In this document: positions 14,621 to 23,240 of the stretch, piece by piece
Position numbering within the stretch: position 1 is the first letter of the stretch
Layout: every line of letters begins with the position of its first letter
IMG/VR virus record: IMGVR_UViG_3300034050_000451
Coordinates: 1-64,000 of that record
Source of the DNA: a virus
Direction: 5' to 3' (one strand)
Length of the DNA: 64,000 bases
Position numbers and translations under genes: made by a program
The notes under the pieces: model-generated
What the model saw: the letters and a program-made list of their open reading frames with translations, nothing else
Told to the model about the DNA's origin: nothing
Databases searched by the model: none

Positions 14621-16816
14621 TTATCGCTTTGGTCTATATCCACCAGTAACTTCAGTTGTCCATACCATACCTTCGATTGTATGCTTTACAGATAACACTT
14701 GGAAAAATCCACTATTATATGCAGATGGAATTCCATTTACTTTAAATTTATCACCCCTCTTAATACCACTTATACCATGTATTGAAAATGAAAAATTAAT
14801 CGGCATTAATGGAGCTGTTCCCTTTTCTTCGGTATTTTTTCCAGTTTTAAATGCTGAAAATATGGATGAGTCATTAAATGCACCTAAATAACATATATCA
14901 TATAAATCCAATCCATCTAATGTACTTTGCTCAGTATGTTCAACTTTAGGATAAAATGATAATTTACCTAATATTAAATTTAAATTAGCTTCTTTAGCAT
15001 CTTCCGTATCCATTGTTGGAATTTTAGGAGGTGGGTCTTTCTTTTTCATTTTAACCTTTATCATATCCGTTTTACTACTAAATAAAGCTTTTGGTATATG
15101 TTTAGTATCCCCATTTAAACTCTGACCTAGTCTACTTCCTATAATTTGGTTCATTTTTGCTCCACTAATATCCAAATCAAGACTAGCTTCCATAAAAATA
15201 GAATCAGGACCAGTTAATTGAAATGTATATGGGGTAGATGGTGTACTATTTGTTATACAATTAGTTTCAAATACTCTTAATTCTGTAGTTGTTTCATTTA
15301 CAGCATGCTCTACTAATTGGAAATCCCACATACCATTTACAGCAGATGATATTCCATTTAAAATTTGATAAAGTGCATCTTTAATAAAAAAGTTTTTAGT
15401 ATCCATTACACCTTTTGCAAAATCAAAATTTATATACAAATCATGCAAATATCCCCACTCTTCTGGGTTTTTAGTAATAGTATCTGCACCATTTGTTTGT
15501 TTTTGATTTAATGGACCTGAGTTTGGAAATTCTACTACTCCACCAACCCTATTATCAGTAACAGTTGCAGCGCTGATTAATGCATTTATATTAGGTAATA
15601 CATCTGAAATTCCTGCTAATTTCATAGCTGGTGTACTTTTATTTGGTATAAATAATTTAGTAGAATCAATACTATACATATGTTTAAATGCAGAACATGC
15701 AGTATCTTTTGTATTTAATATAAACGAAATTATTTTAGAATCTTCACCATTTAAAGTATATCCCTCTACACCAATTGCATTAAATATTTCCATTAATGCA
15801 CTAAATCTTATAAATTTTTGCTCAGATACAATTTTAGTTCCTTTTGGAAATGAAACTTTTTCACCACCAACAAGTAGTTTACTTTCAGCAAATGTAATAC
15901 CAAATAAACTTTTACCATCAGTTGAATCATTAACCATCCCAGATACCTCTTCATCAAATCCTATAAAATTATTTACATCAGATAAAGAATCTTGCAAAGC
16001 TTTTACATGAGCTGTTTGTCTTGTACCAGGAAGTGAATTATAACACTTCATCCATCTTTGTTTACCAAGAGCAGCTTCACCAGCAGTTTCTATATCATTT
16101 TCACCATAAATAGGTTCGCTTGCTAATGTACCTTCATCACCATCCTTTTGAACACCAGTTTCAGATGTAACTAAATACGATGGTAACTCTGTATATCCCG
16201 TACATTTGCCACTAATAATCCATTTATCACCATCTATACTAATACTTCCACCAGTATTAAATCCTAAGTAGTTATCGTATTCATAACCTCCCGTTTTTCT
16301 TTGTGCATCAGTTTTTTGAAATGATTGAAATGATGATACAGTTGCCGCATTTAATCCAACCAATCCACCAACTCCAGCAGCAGTGTTCCAACCCCATTCA
16401 ATGAATATGGAATAACCCGGTTCTAAGAAATATTTAGATAATTCCTCCATTTGCGATTTACTAAAACAAGTAATTGAAAATGTTGCTTTTCTAGAAAGAT
16501 TTCCTGCACCTTCATCAATTTCTAATGAAGTTACAATAGCAGCAGGTCTTTGAGGTCCACTACTACCACCACCAACAGCAGATTTACCATCCCAACGAGT
16601 TCCAATAATACCAGATGAATTAGAGCTACCATAAATACCAGCAGCATCAAATAGTTTTACATTTGGATTTGAATACATTGTTAAACCCGGACTTGCTCCA
16701 GATGTTAATCTAACCCACGCGTTTAAACCTGATACTTTAAATGAATTACCCTTTCTACCATCTAACTTGGATGTAATTCCACTTTTTATTTGAGAGAAAT
16801 TTGGAAATGTTGACAT
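14621..16816 (-). CDS. Baseplate hub protein (gp27/VgrG-like architecture)
   Basis: 731 aa. After a Gly/Ser-rich N-terminus comes a segment seen in myovirus hub proteins: ITCFSKSQMEELSKYFLEPGYSIFIEWGW (pattern: a strand, then E-L-x-K-Y-F-x-x-P-G-x-S...E-W-G-W). The C-terminus reads GDKFKVNGIPSAYNSGFF, then QVLSVKHTIEG and WTTEV, the usual end of gp27/gpD-like hub domains, where the last strand carries the W-T-T motif. It is preceded by a LysM-type protein and followed by a small protein, all within 4 nt, which fits a baseplate module. It would sit at the tube tip, between tail tube and spike. No spike domain is fused. Confidence 0.65.
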   Translation of the reverse strand: MSTFPNFSQIKSGITSKLDGRKGNSFKVSGLNAWVRLTSGASPGLTMYSNPNVKLFDAAGIYGSSNSSGIIGTRWDGKSAVGGGSSGPQRPAAIVTSLEIDEGAGNLSRKATFSITCFSKSQMEELSKYFLEPGYSIFIEWGWNTAAGVGGLVGLNAATVSSFQSFQKTDAQRKTGGYEYDNYLGFNTGGSISIDGDKWIISGKCTGYTELPSYLVTSETGVQKDGDEGTLASEPIYGENDIETAGEAALGKQRWMKCYNSLPGTRQTAHVKALQDSLSDVNNFIGFDEEVSGMVNDSTDGKSLFGITFAESKLLVGGEKVSFPKGTKIVSEQKFIRFSALMEIFNAIGVEGYTLNGEDSKIISFILNTKDTACSAFKHMYSIDSTKLFIPNKSTPAMKLAGISDVLPNINALISAATVTDNRVGGVVEFPNSGPLNQKQTNGADTITKNPEEWGYLHDLYINFDFAKGVMDTKNFFIKDALYQILNGISSAVNGMWDFQLVEHAVNETTTELRVFETNCITNSTPSTPYTFQLTGPDSIFMEASLDLDISGAKMNQIIGSRLGQSLNGDTKHIPKALFSSKTDMIKVKMKKKDPPPKIPTMDTEDAKEANLNLILGKLSFYPKVEHTEQSTLDGLDLYDICYLGAFNDSSIFSAFKTGKNTEEKGTAPLMPINFSFSIHGISGIKRGDKFKVNGIPSAYNSGFFQVLSVKHTIEGMVWTTEVTGGYRPKR

Positions 16817-16819
16817 AAC

Positions 16820-17110
16820 TTATTGATTAAAATTGTTGCTTATCTCTATATAATTTGTAGGTATTCTTAATACAGTTCCATCTTGAATTCCAAATGGTGC
16901 ATCATGTATATTATTAGCAGATGCAATTATCCACCAAAGTGATGCATCTTCATAGTATTGATATGCTAGAGTATCAAATCTATCATCTGATTCAGTAACT
17001 ACATAGATATCAGTATCACTTAATGGAATATCAGGGTATATCTTTGAACGATATACTCGTCTACCATCATTAGTATTTCTGATTTCTGTATTTTCGTATC
17101 TACTTGCCAT
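16820..17110 (-). CDS. LysM-like baseplate protein (gp53/tail protein X type)
   Basis: 96 aa. Pattern VVTESDDRFDTLAYQYYEDASLWWIIASANNI followed by DGTVLRIP matches the LysM-like fold used by tail protein X and the C-terminal part of T4 gp53: D-R-x-D-x-L-A...YYxDxxLWWxIAxAN...G..LRIP. These small proteins link the baseplate inner ring to wedges. Its length is about half of T4 gp53. It lies between the tube-cap-like protein and the hub. Confidence 0.75.
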   Translation of the reverse strand: MASRYENTEIRNTNDGRRVYRSKIYPDIPLSDTDIYVVTESDDRFDTLAYQYYEDASLWWIIASANNIHDAPFGIQDGTVLRIPTNYIEISNNFNQ

Positions 17111-17121
17111 ATACTTTTATT

Positions 17122-18696
17122 TTATTTATATGCATATTTTGATTTGTTATAAGTTGTTGATTTACTTTCAATTAGTGTCATACTAATAGCAACATCAACT
17201 ATCATTGGCAATACCATACCTTTTTTAATTTCCCAAGGATAATTATCATCAATTGTATATGATAATGAATCTATAAATGCCTCTTTACCTTTATATAAGT
17301 TACCCACTGTAAAATACATTAAAGGTGGTGTAACAGATAACCCAGAATATGCAGTTGGATAAGTCATACCAGTCAACGCATCTAATTTTTTCCAAGCAAT
17401 TGTATGTTCAGCTTCATTTAAAGAAAATACTTTAAAATTAAAACTAACACTACGTTCAATTCCAGTATATGTATAATAATTAAATGGTGAACCTATAAAT
17501 TTATTAGAATCCCAACTTGGTGACATTGTTTCAGTTAATGCGGTAATTGTACCTCTAAATTGAACAAGCTTTTTATCAGCTACTGATTGAAATCTTAAAG
17601 CAACAAAATCAGCATCTTCATTTTTTGCATTTACATCCAATTCATTTATTATATCCCTATTGGTGTACATACCACGCTTATCAGTTTCTAAAAATGTAGT
17701 CTTATCCCACTTAGATTGTTTTTTAGATTCTGAGAATTTTTTTATTTTATCAGGTTCTTTTGAGAATATAATTGGTTTGAATTCTAATTCCTGCTTATAT
17801 GATAAATCATTTCTATCTTTAGGTGTATCTCCTTCTGGAAATATTGTTTTAGTATAAGATGCACCTTTTGCATCAAGCTGTCCATTTTCAGGTTTAGTTG
17901 ATGGAGTTGCATCTTTATCAAATCCATAATTAGTTGAAACAACTCCAAAAAAATCAGTACTGGTTTTAGTAAATCCAGTAACACTACCCTTTACAATTAC
18001 AGTTCCTTCTGTTTTTAATCCAGTACGTTCCGAACCTCCAAATAGTTTATTTCTAAGCGCATCTTTACCAAGTTTTATAGCGGCTCCTAATGCTTGTTTA
18101 CCAATAGTTTTTAAATTACCACCACCTAAACCTTTTAGTAACTTACCTAATAATGAACCTTCGGCTGATTTTTTAATTGCAGCTAAATCATTCATTCTAT
18201 CTTGAACCAATCCTAAATTTATTTTTTCAGTACCAAGCGTTCCACCTGCCATCAATTTACCAACTACATAAGTTGGAGTTGCTCCTATTGGAATACCTAA
18301 TTTAGAATTTACACTATCTCTTAATTTTGAAACCTTTCCACCAATCTTACCGCTATCACTCAATTCACCCGATGTAGCTGATTTCATAGCATCCAACATT
18401 GGTGTAGTTCTTAGTGTAATTCTCGTTAGTTCATTACCATATATTACAGGTGTTGATAATCCTCTGATTATACGAACTCCTGTCAACTCTTCTTCTAATA
18501 AAGTTTCACTTCTTCTTACACCAATTACTTTTCTTAATAATCTTGCAGCTGCAAATCCAGTATTATTTACTAATAAATCAGTAGTAGATATCCTAATATC
18601 TTTACTATTTCGTACATCATAAGCAACGGCAGCAGTTTTACCATCCTGAGATGCTAATTGTTTACTTTTAAATAATTCTTCTAATGTTTGTGCCAT
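17122..18696 (-). CDS. Baseplate/tube-cap-like structural protein
   Basis: 524 aa, no signal peptide. The N-terminal half is basic and helix-rich with Gly-Lys stretches. The C-terminal 170 aa is beta-rich: ALRFQSVADKKLVQFRG, SWDSNKFIGSPFNYYTYTGIERS (in part), PLMYFTVGNLY, and DNYPWEIKKGMVLPM. It starts one nucleotide after the tape-measure stop, as T4 genes 48/54 follow gene 29, so a tube-cap or tube-initiator role is likely by synteny. The fit to gp48 or gp54 cannot be decided by eye, and the protein is longer than both. Confidence 0.55.
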   Translation of the reverse strand: MAQTLEELFKSKQLASQDGKTAAVAYDVRNSKDIRISTTDLLVNNTGFAAARLLRKVIGVRRSETLLEEELTGVRIIRGLSTPVIYGNELTRITLRTTPMLDAMKSATSGELSDSGKIGGKVSKLRDSVNSKLGIPIGATPTYVVGKLMAGGTLGTEKINLGLVQDRMNDLAAIKKSAEGSLLGKLLKGLGGGNLKTIGKQALGAAIKLGKDALRNKLFGGSERTGLKTEGTVIVKGSVTGFTKTSTDFFGVVSTNYGFDKDATPSTKPENGQLDAKGASYTKTIFPEGDTPKDRNDLSYKQELEFKPIIFSKEPDKIKKFSESKKQSKWDKTTFLETDKRGMYTNRDIINELDVNAKNEDADFVALRFQSVADKKLVQFRGTITALTETMSPSWDSNKFIGSPFNYYTYTGIERSVSFNFKVFSLNEAEHTIAWKKLDALTGMTYPTAYSGLSVTPPLMYFTVGNLYKGKEAFIDSLSYTIDDNYPWEIKKGMVLPMIVDVAISMTLIESKSTTYNKSKYAYK

Positions 18697-18697
18697 A

Positions 18698-21600
18698 TTA
18701 TATTGCGTATGAATTACTTCCTACCTTATTTACCACTCTACCAATTGCGGCTGATACTTTTGTTCCATCCATATAAACACCAACCTTACCAGAACTAAGG
18801 TCAGCTCTTAAACCTTTAATTTCATCTAATAATGCGGTATCACCACCTTCAGCACCGGCTCCTTCTCCACCACCCATTCCTAACATTGAACCAACACCAA
18901 CTGCTATTGCTCCAACAGCAGCTACAGCCATTAAACCAGGCAATGCAGCTATACCAGCTACACCTACTAAAGTCAATGCTCCAGCTAATCCTACTAACGC
19001 AAGAGATAGAGCGGCTATTGGTGCAATGTATTGGAACATTTCTCCAATAACACTACCAACCGTTGACATTGCCGTTATAACACTTGTCAATCCACCACCT
19101 AATGTAGCTAGTGAAGTAGTTATTAAACTTAATCCAGTACCAACCAACATTATACCAGCTCCCACAAGAAGTAAACCAGGTGCGGCAATTAAACCGGCTA
19201 ATCCGAATCCCATCAATGCTAACGATAATGTACCTAATGAAAGTGATAACATAGCAATCGGTCCAGCATATTCAAACATTCCACTCAATACACTTCCTAT
19301 TTGTGGAAGTATTCCTAACACACTTCCTAATCCACCACTTAATGTAGTAAGTGCAGTTGATATTAGTGTTAATCCAGCACCAACCATCATTATACCAGCT
19401 CCCACAAGAAGTAAACCAGGTGCGGCTATTAAACCAGCCATACCAAATCCTATCAATGCGAATGATAGTACCCCCAATGAAAGTGATAACATAGCCATTG
19501 GTCCTACAAATGCGAATATACCAGCCAATACATCTCCGATTTGTGATATTGATGATATTACACTTCCCATAGAACCACCAATTGCGTTAAATCCAGCTGC
19601 GGCAACTAATAAACCAGCACCCAATGTCATCATTGCAATTCCTAATCCAGCTAATGCTAATAAACCAGCTCCAAATATAAATGCTCCTGCACCAGTCATC
19701 ATTAATGAACCTAATGCGAATGCAGCTGCTCCAAATATTACTAAACCAGCTCCAGCTGCTATTACTGAACCAATGTCCAATCCACTTATTAAACTCATTG
19801 CGTATGCAAATGGTACTAATGCTAATCCTAATATTGCTACTGCCAATGCTCCTTTTATCATATCACCTTGTGCTTTTCCTAATACATAAGCAATTGCGGC
19901 CAAACCAGCTACCCCAACTAAACCCTTTCCAACATCTTCCCACTTAACAGTTGCAAATTCTTGGAATGCTTTAGCTGCTACATATAATGCGGCTGCCATA
20001 ATTAACATAGCTGCGGCTCCTTTAATTAAATCATTTGCCTTAATACCCTTACCCATTTTACCCATCTTATCCCCAGCATCGGTATCCGGTGTTTTTATAC
20101 TTTTTGCTTTATCACCAACACCAGCTAAAAGTTTATCTTTAGCTCCACCAGCAACAGCATCAGTAGCACCCCCACCAAATAAACCAGCTACTTTTTGTGC
20201 ACCCATCTTAACTAAGTTCTTTAAGAAATCAGCTGATTTAGTAACTATACCACCCATATCGATGCCCAATGATTTAAACCCTTGGCCAAGTTGACCACTC
20301 ATTGTAATCATCCCACCAAGCCCCTCTAATCCAGTACCTAAATATTTATTTAATCCCATGTTAAGGGTTTCCCCCATAGCACTAAACGTTTCATTTACAG
20401 CAGCACCCATTGTATTGGCATTCTCTTGGTTTGTAGCCATTTTTTCCAATTCTGCAACCGAAACTCCTAATAAATCAGCGGATGCTTTCTTTTGGAAGTA
20501 ATCCATTTTGTTGAATGCTTCAATACCACCTAATGCACTTAAGGTTTCATTCATTGCACCTTGCATATCACCTTCATATGCTAATGCTCTAGCTCTATCT
20601 AAGTTGATATCTTTACCAAGCATTGCACCTAATTCTAATTCCTTAGTAATAGATGATTCGAAATCCAATAGGTTATCAGCAACACCACTAATGGTACTCA
20701 TATTTACACCTAATTTCTTAGCGTATCCTGCTGCTTGTAATATATTTTTACCACCATCTTTTCCAAATAATGCAAACTCTTCAGCTGAACCAGCTAAATC
20801 TGCCATTAAATCGGCAGGTATAATTCCATTTTGGTTTGCAAACTCCTGAGTGGTTTTAATCATATTTGCTGCTATTTCGGTTGAACCACCATTCAACCTT
20901 GCAAATGAACCCATTAATCCAACTGCTTCGGTATTTGTTATACCCATATTAGCAGCTATTAACCCAACATTAGCTTGTGTTTGGAATGTTGCAGCAGATA
21001 CATCTCCGAATTCAGATGCTAATGATTTTACAGTACTAGCAGTATCTTCAAATATAAATCCTAATGCAGTTGCGGATGTAGTTGAAGAGTTCAATCCTTG
21101 TGAGAATGATTGCCCCAACTCTTTATTCATATCACCAAATTTATTGGCGAACGCACCAGTTGCAATTACTAATGCTCCAATAGCTGCTTGAGGTCTTAGT
21201 AAAAATGTTGTTAAGGTTGAACCTAATGCTCCTATTTTTTTCTTTATAGCATCAAACGCAGTTGCCTGTTCTTCTAATATATCTTTTTGTTCTTGTGTTA
21301 GAGATGCCATATCCCTTGCAGCTACAACCTGAGATTCAATGGATGCTTCTATTTGCCCTTGAATACTTAGAAATTGTTTAGCTACATTAGTTCTCTTATC
21401 CAATGCATTAACTTGCTCTTGAATTTGGTCACTAATTGAATTTAATTTATCTTCTAATTCAGCTTTTTGAACAATATCATCAGCGGTTAGTTGAGCTAAC
21501 TCTTTTGCTATCGATGATTGTTCGTTATATTGTGATAATATATCAGTTACAATATCAGATGATGTTTTATTTCTTTCAGAAATTTCACTACCTCTTGCTA

Positions 21601-21907
21601 ATTGGTCTGATACACTAGTTGCTATATCTCTTTGTAATATCGCTTGAGTTCGCATTTCATTAGAAACAGCTGAGTATATTGTACCCAACGATTTAGCTTC
21701 TTGCTCTAATGTAACAGCACCCTGTACTGTTTTATTTTGATTATCAACAAATGTCTTTAAAGTACCTACTATTCCCTCTAATCTACTTTTTAATTTAATA
21801 TAAGTTTCATCCAACTTAGCGGCATCTTTTCCCTGCTCAAGCTGAATTTGCTTAATTTGTTTTAGTATCTCAACTCTTTCTTTAAGTAGACTGTTGCTAT
21901 CTGCCAT
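18698..21907 (-). CDS. Tail tape-measure protein
   Basis: 1069 aa. Residues 1-250 are helical and coiled-coil-like (Gln/Glu/Lys-rich). Residues 250-600 include short hydrophobic stretches and LGVSVAELEKMA-type helices seen in tape measures. From about 640 on there are many Gly/Ala-rich hydrophobic helices, including three copies of an 80-aa unit (AAPGLLLVGAGIMxVGxGLxLI...). The C-terminus is hydrophilic (LLDEIKGLRADLSSGKVGVYMDGTKVSAAI in part). The length would set a tail of roughly 150 nm by the usual ~1.5 angstrom per residue rule. It is translated with the 64-aa protein upstream. Confidence 0.85.
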   Translation of the reverse strand: MADSNSLLKERVEILKQIKQIQLEQGKDAAKLDETYIKLKSRLEGIVGTLKTFVDNQNKTVQGAVTLEQEAKSLGTIYSAVSNEMRTQAILQRDIATSVSDQLARGSEISERNKTSSDIVTDILSQYNEQSSIAKELAQLTADDIVQKAELEDKLNSISDQIQEQVNALDKRTNVAKQFLSIQGQIEASIESQVVAARDMASLTQEQKDILEEQATAFDAIKKKIGALGSTLTTFLLRPQAAIGALVIATGAFANKFGDMNKELGQSFSQGLNSSTTSATALGFIFEDTASTVKSLASEFGDVSAATFQTQANVGLIAANMGITNTEAVGLMGSFARLNGGSTEIAANMIKTTQEFANQNGIIPADLMADLAGSAEEFALFGKDGGKNILQAAGYAKKLGVNMSTISGVADNLLDFESSITKELELGAMLGKDINLDRARALAYEGDMQGAMNETLSALGGIEAFNKMDYFQKKASADLLGVSVAELEKMATNQENANTMGAAVNETFSAMGETLNMGLNKYLGTGLEGLGGMITMSGQLGQGFKSLGIDMGGIVTKSADFLKNLVKMGAQKVAGLFGGGATDAVAGGAKDKLLAGVGDKAKSIKTPDTDAGDKMGKMGKGIKANDLIKGAAAMLIMAAALYVAAKAFQEFATVKWEDVGKGLVGVAGLAAIAYVLGKAQGDMIKGALAVAILGLALVPFAYAMSLISGLDIGSVIAAGAGLVIFGAAAFALGSLMMTGAGAFIFGAGLLALAGLGIAMMTLGAGLLVAAAGFNAIGGSMGSVISSISQIGDVLAGIFAFVGPMAMLSLSLGVLSFALIGFGMAGLIAAPGLLLVGAGIMMVGAGLTLISTALTTLSGGLGSVLGILPQIGSVLSGMFEYAGPIAMLSLSLGTLSLALMGFGLAGLIAAPGLLLVGAGIMLVGTGLSLITTSLATLGGGLTSVITAMSTVGSVIGEMFQYIAPIAALSLALVGLAGALTLVGVAGIAALPGLMAVAAVGAIAVGVGSMLGMGGGEGAGAEGGDTALLDEIKGLRADLSSGKVGVYMDGTKVSAAIGRVVNKVGSNSYAI
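18870..19600 (-). repeat. 240-bp tandem repeats within the tape-measure gene
   Basis: Three copies of an 80-codon unit have a 240-bp period; the equivalent point falls at about 19021, 19261 and 19501. Parts are nearly identical at the DNA level, for example around 19150-19190 and 19390-19430. Recent in-frame duplication of membrane-like helices is likely. Confidence 0.7.
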
Positions 21908-21913
21908 AATTTA

Positions 21914-22108
21914 TTATAAATCCTTAAGAATTTTCTCTAACTCTTTGATTTCTTTTTCAATGGTTGTTAATCTGGCAGTAACGTGAGTAGGAACTCCTTT
22001 CTTTTTGGCTTGTTGTATAAACCTGTCTTGAGTACCCTTTTGAAGGTCATCTAAAAAACGATTTATGAATCCAACAATTGAACCTTCGTTTAAATTTTTC
22101 TTTCCCAT
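21914..22108 (-). CDS. Small coiled-coil protein before the tape measure
   Basis: 64 aa, basic, starting MGKKNLNEGSIVGFINRF and ending with a heptad-like helix (RLTTIEKEIKELEKILKDL). It is the first gene after a strong terminator, has its own promoter-like box and sits 6 nt before the tape-measure ATG. Probable tail-assembly accessory; I recognise no family. Confidence 0.6.
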   Translation of the reverse strand: MGKKNLNEGSIVGFINRFLDDLQKGTQDRFIQQAKKKGVPTHVTARLTTIEKEIKELEKILKDL

Positions 22109-22132
22109 AATAATTTATGTTATTCGTACTCC

Positions 22133-22144
22133 TATAAATATAAA
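22133..22144 (-). promoter_or_regulatory. TATATTTATA promoter-like box of the tape-measure operon
   Basis: Minus-strand TTTATATTTATA lies 24 nt before the ATG at 22108 and directly after the terminator at 22144-22183. Its location between a terminator and an operon start is the best support in the window that this recurring box is a promoter. Confidence 0.55.
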
Positions 22145-22183
22145 GATAAAAAAAAGTGAGGATTATCTTTTAATCCTCACTTT
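22144..22183 (-). terminator. Strong Rho-independent terminator
   Basis: A perfect 13-bp stem (arms 22153-22165 and 22171-22183, TAATCCTCACTTT type) with a 5-nt loop is followed on the minus strand by eight Ts. The upstream arm overlaps the last codons of the frameshifted extension of the gp26-like gene. Confidence 0.9.
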
Positions 22184-22369
22184 CGATTGTTGTTGTGCTT
22201 TTTTATGTTCTTCGGATTCTTTCTTTTTTAACTCAATTAATTTGTTAAAATAGAATTTTCTCCATTGTGATGGCATGAAATACACATCATTCCAGCTGAA
22301 TCCATTACCATAATTAACCAACTCCCAAATTTGAGTATGGAGTTGAATACTATAATCACTCGGTAGGGT
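22163..22369 (-). CDS. Frameshifted C-terminal extension of the gp26-like protein
   Basis: An open frame of 68 codons in the +1 frame (equivalently -2) relative to the gene at 22356-23129. It has no usable start codon in its early part, but a protein-like sequence: TLPSDYSIQLHTQIWEL, then NGFSWNDVYFMPSQWRKF and a charged helix. The MP-x-x-x-R-x-F/Y pattern with a following Lys/Glu-rich helix resembles the C-terminal domains of tail-assembly chaperones and T4-type gp26/gp51-related proteins. It ends with TAA at 22163 inside the terminator. The overlap with the upstream frame falls on seven Ts. A +1 slip there would give a 321-aa product. An assembly error in the homopolymer is the main alternative. 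Confidence 0.65.
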   Translation of the reverse strand, partial: TLPSDYSIQLHTQIWELVNYGNGFSWNDVYFMPSQWRKFYFNKLIELKKKESEEHKKAQQQSKVRIKR

Positions 22370-23129
22370 AAAAAAAGTTTATCCCAAATGGGATATCTAG
22401 CGCCTCCGTTTCGCCTGTTACATCTGATGTGAAATCAAATTTTAAATCCATATCCGGACTTAACTCCTTAACATATTTTCTAAATGCCTTAGTATCCAAT
22501 GCAAGGAATCCATTTTGAATCCAGCTTGTAACAAACCCTTTATCTTCATTTCCATCAACAGATTGTATCATATATTTCAAACGAGTAGTAACATCAAATG
22601 TTTTTTCTCCCTTTCCTTTATATAATCTTTCTAATGCTTGAATTTCTTTTGTAATTTCAGTTTCATCACCGTGTGTTAGTAATTTAAATACCAACTCTTT
22701 ACCTGATTTTGGTAATTTGAATTTATATCTATTTTCACCATTTAATAGAGATTCATTAACATCTTTAGTTTTCACCTTAGATAAATCAATTGTTACTGAT
22801 TGTTTTTCCAATGTAAATGGGTCAGTAATTTCAACAGTATAATCAGCCCCATAACCTAATACTCTTGTTGCCATTAAAATTGCGTTTTTATCTCCAATAA
22901 ATACATCGTTGATATTAACACCTTCTTCAACAACAATAGATTCGAATAATTTATCCAATACCACACCTTTTTTAATTAAAGTTTGTGATGCAAGGATATC
23001 TTCTTCTCTAGCTGTCATGTATTTGATTTCAATGTTACCCTTTCTTAATGGGTGTTTTTCGGGATACACTAACCCCTTTGATGGTAAATCAATAATTTCC
23101 GTTGGGAAATCGAATTTAGTATTGCTCAT
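22356..23129 (-). CDS. T4 gp26-like baseplate hub / tail-assembly protein
   Basis: 257 aa. The N-terminus PTEIIDLPSKGLVYPEKHPL and the segment IEIKYMTAREEDILASQTLIKKG are characteristic of the T4 baseplate family that contains gp26, as is the central NAILMATRVLGYGADYTVEI. The rest is alpha/beta and ends GINFFYPTE. The position directly between tube and tape measure is where tail-assembly chaperones sit in many phages. The frame stops four codons after a run of seven Ts, where a shift would add 68 residues. The terminal part is therefore likely made in two forms. Confidence 0.75.
   Translation of the reverse strand: MSNTKFDFPTEIIDLPSKGLVYPEKHPLRKGNIEIKYMTAREEDILASQTLIKKGVVLDKLFESIVVEEGVNINDVFIGDKNAILMATRVLGYGADYTVEITDPFTLEKQSVTIDLSKVKTKDVNESLLNGENRYKFKLPKSGKELVFKLLTHGDETEITKEIQALERLYKGKGEKTFDVTTRLKYMIQSVDGNEDKGFVTSWIQNGFLALDTKAFRKYVKELSPDMDLKFDFTSDVTGETEALDIPFGINFFYPTE
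22370..22376 (-). other. Candidate programmed frameshift site (T7 run)
   Basis: Minus-strand AAC TTT TTT TAC: the seven Ts allow the Phe tRNA on the second TTT to re-pair one base downstream (+1) or two bases upstream (-2) with full matching. Both lead into the 68-codon extension. The new frame is closed just upstream of the run by a TAA, so the shift must occur between that stop and the frame-0 TGA. Confidence 0.6.
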
Positions 23130-23151
23130 AATTAACCTTTATTTGTTTGTA

Positions 23152-23163
23152 TATAAATATATA
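23152..23163 (-). promoter_or_regulatory. TATATTTATA promoter-like box
   Basis: Minus-strand TATATATTTATA lies 22 nt before the ATG at 23129 and just past the terminator of the tube gene, again in a terminator-promoter arrangement. Confidence 0.55.
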
Positions 23164-23177
23164 CTTTTTGAAAAATT

Positions 23178-23214
23178 AAAAAAAAAGAGAGATTCTTAAT
23201 AAAAGAACCTCTCT
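23178..23214 (-). terminator. Strong Rho-independent terminator after the tail-tube gene
   Basis: Arms 23186-23197 and 23203-23214 form an 11-of-12 bp stem (AGAGAGGTTCTT/AAGAATCTCTCT, one mismatch) with a 5-nt loop, followed on the minus strand by nine Ts. It lies 27 nt past the tube stop codon. Confidence 0.9.
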
Positions 23215-23240
23215 AATTAATGTAATTATTGATTTTTATT

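Noticed and set aside
19026-19889. Plus-strand frame of 287 codons opposite the tape measure
   Set aside because: Its Pro/Asn/Ala-rich translation mirrors the Gly/Ala-rich helices of the tape measure, which has clear family features and operon context.
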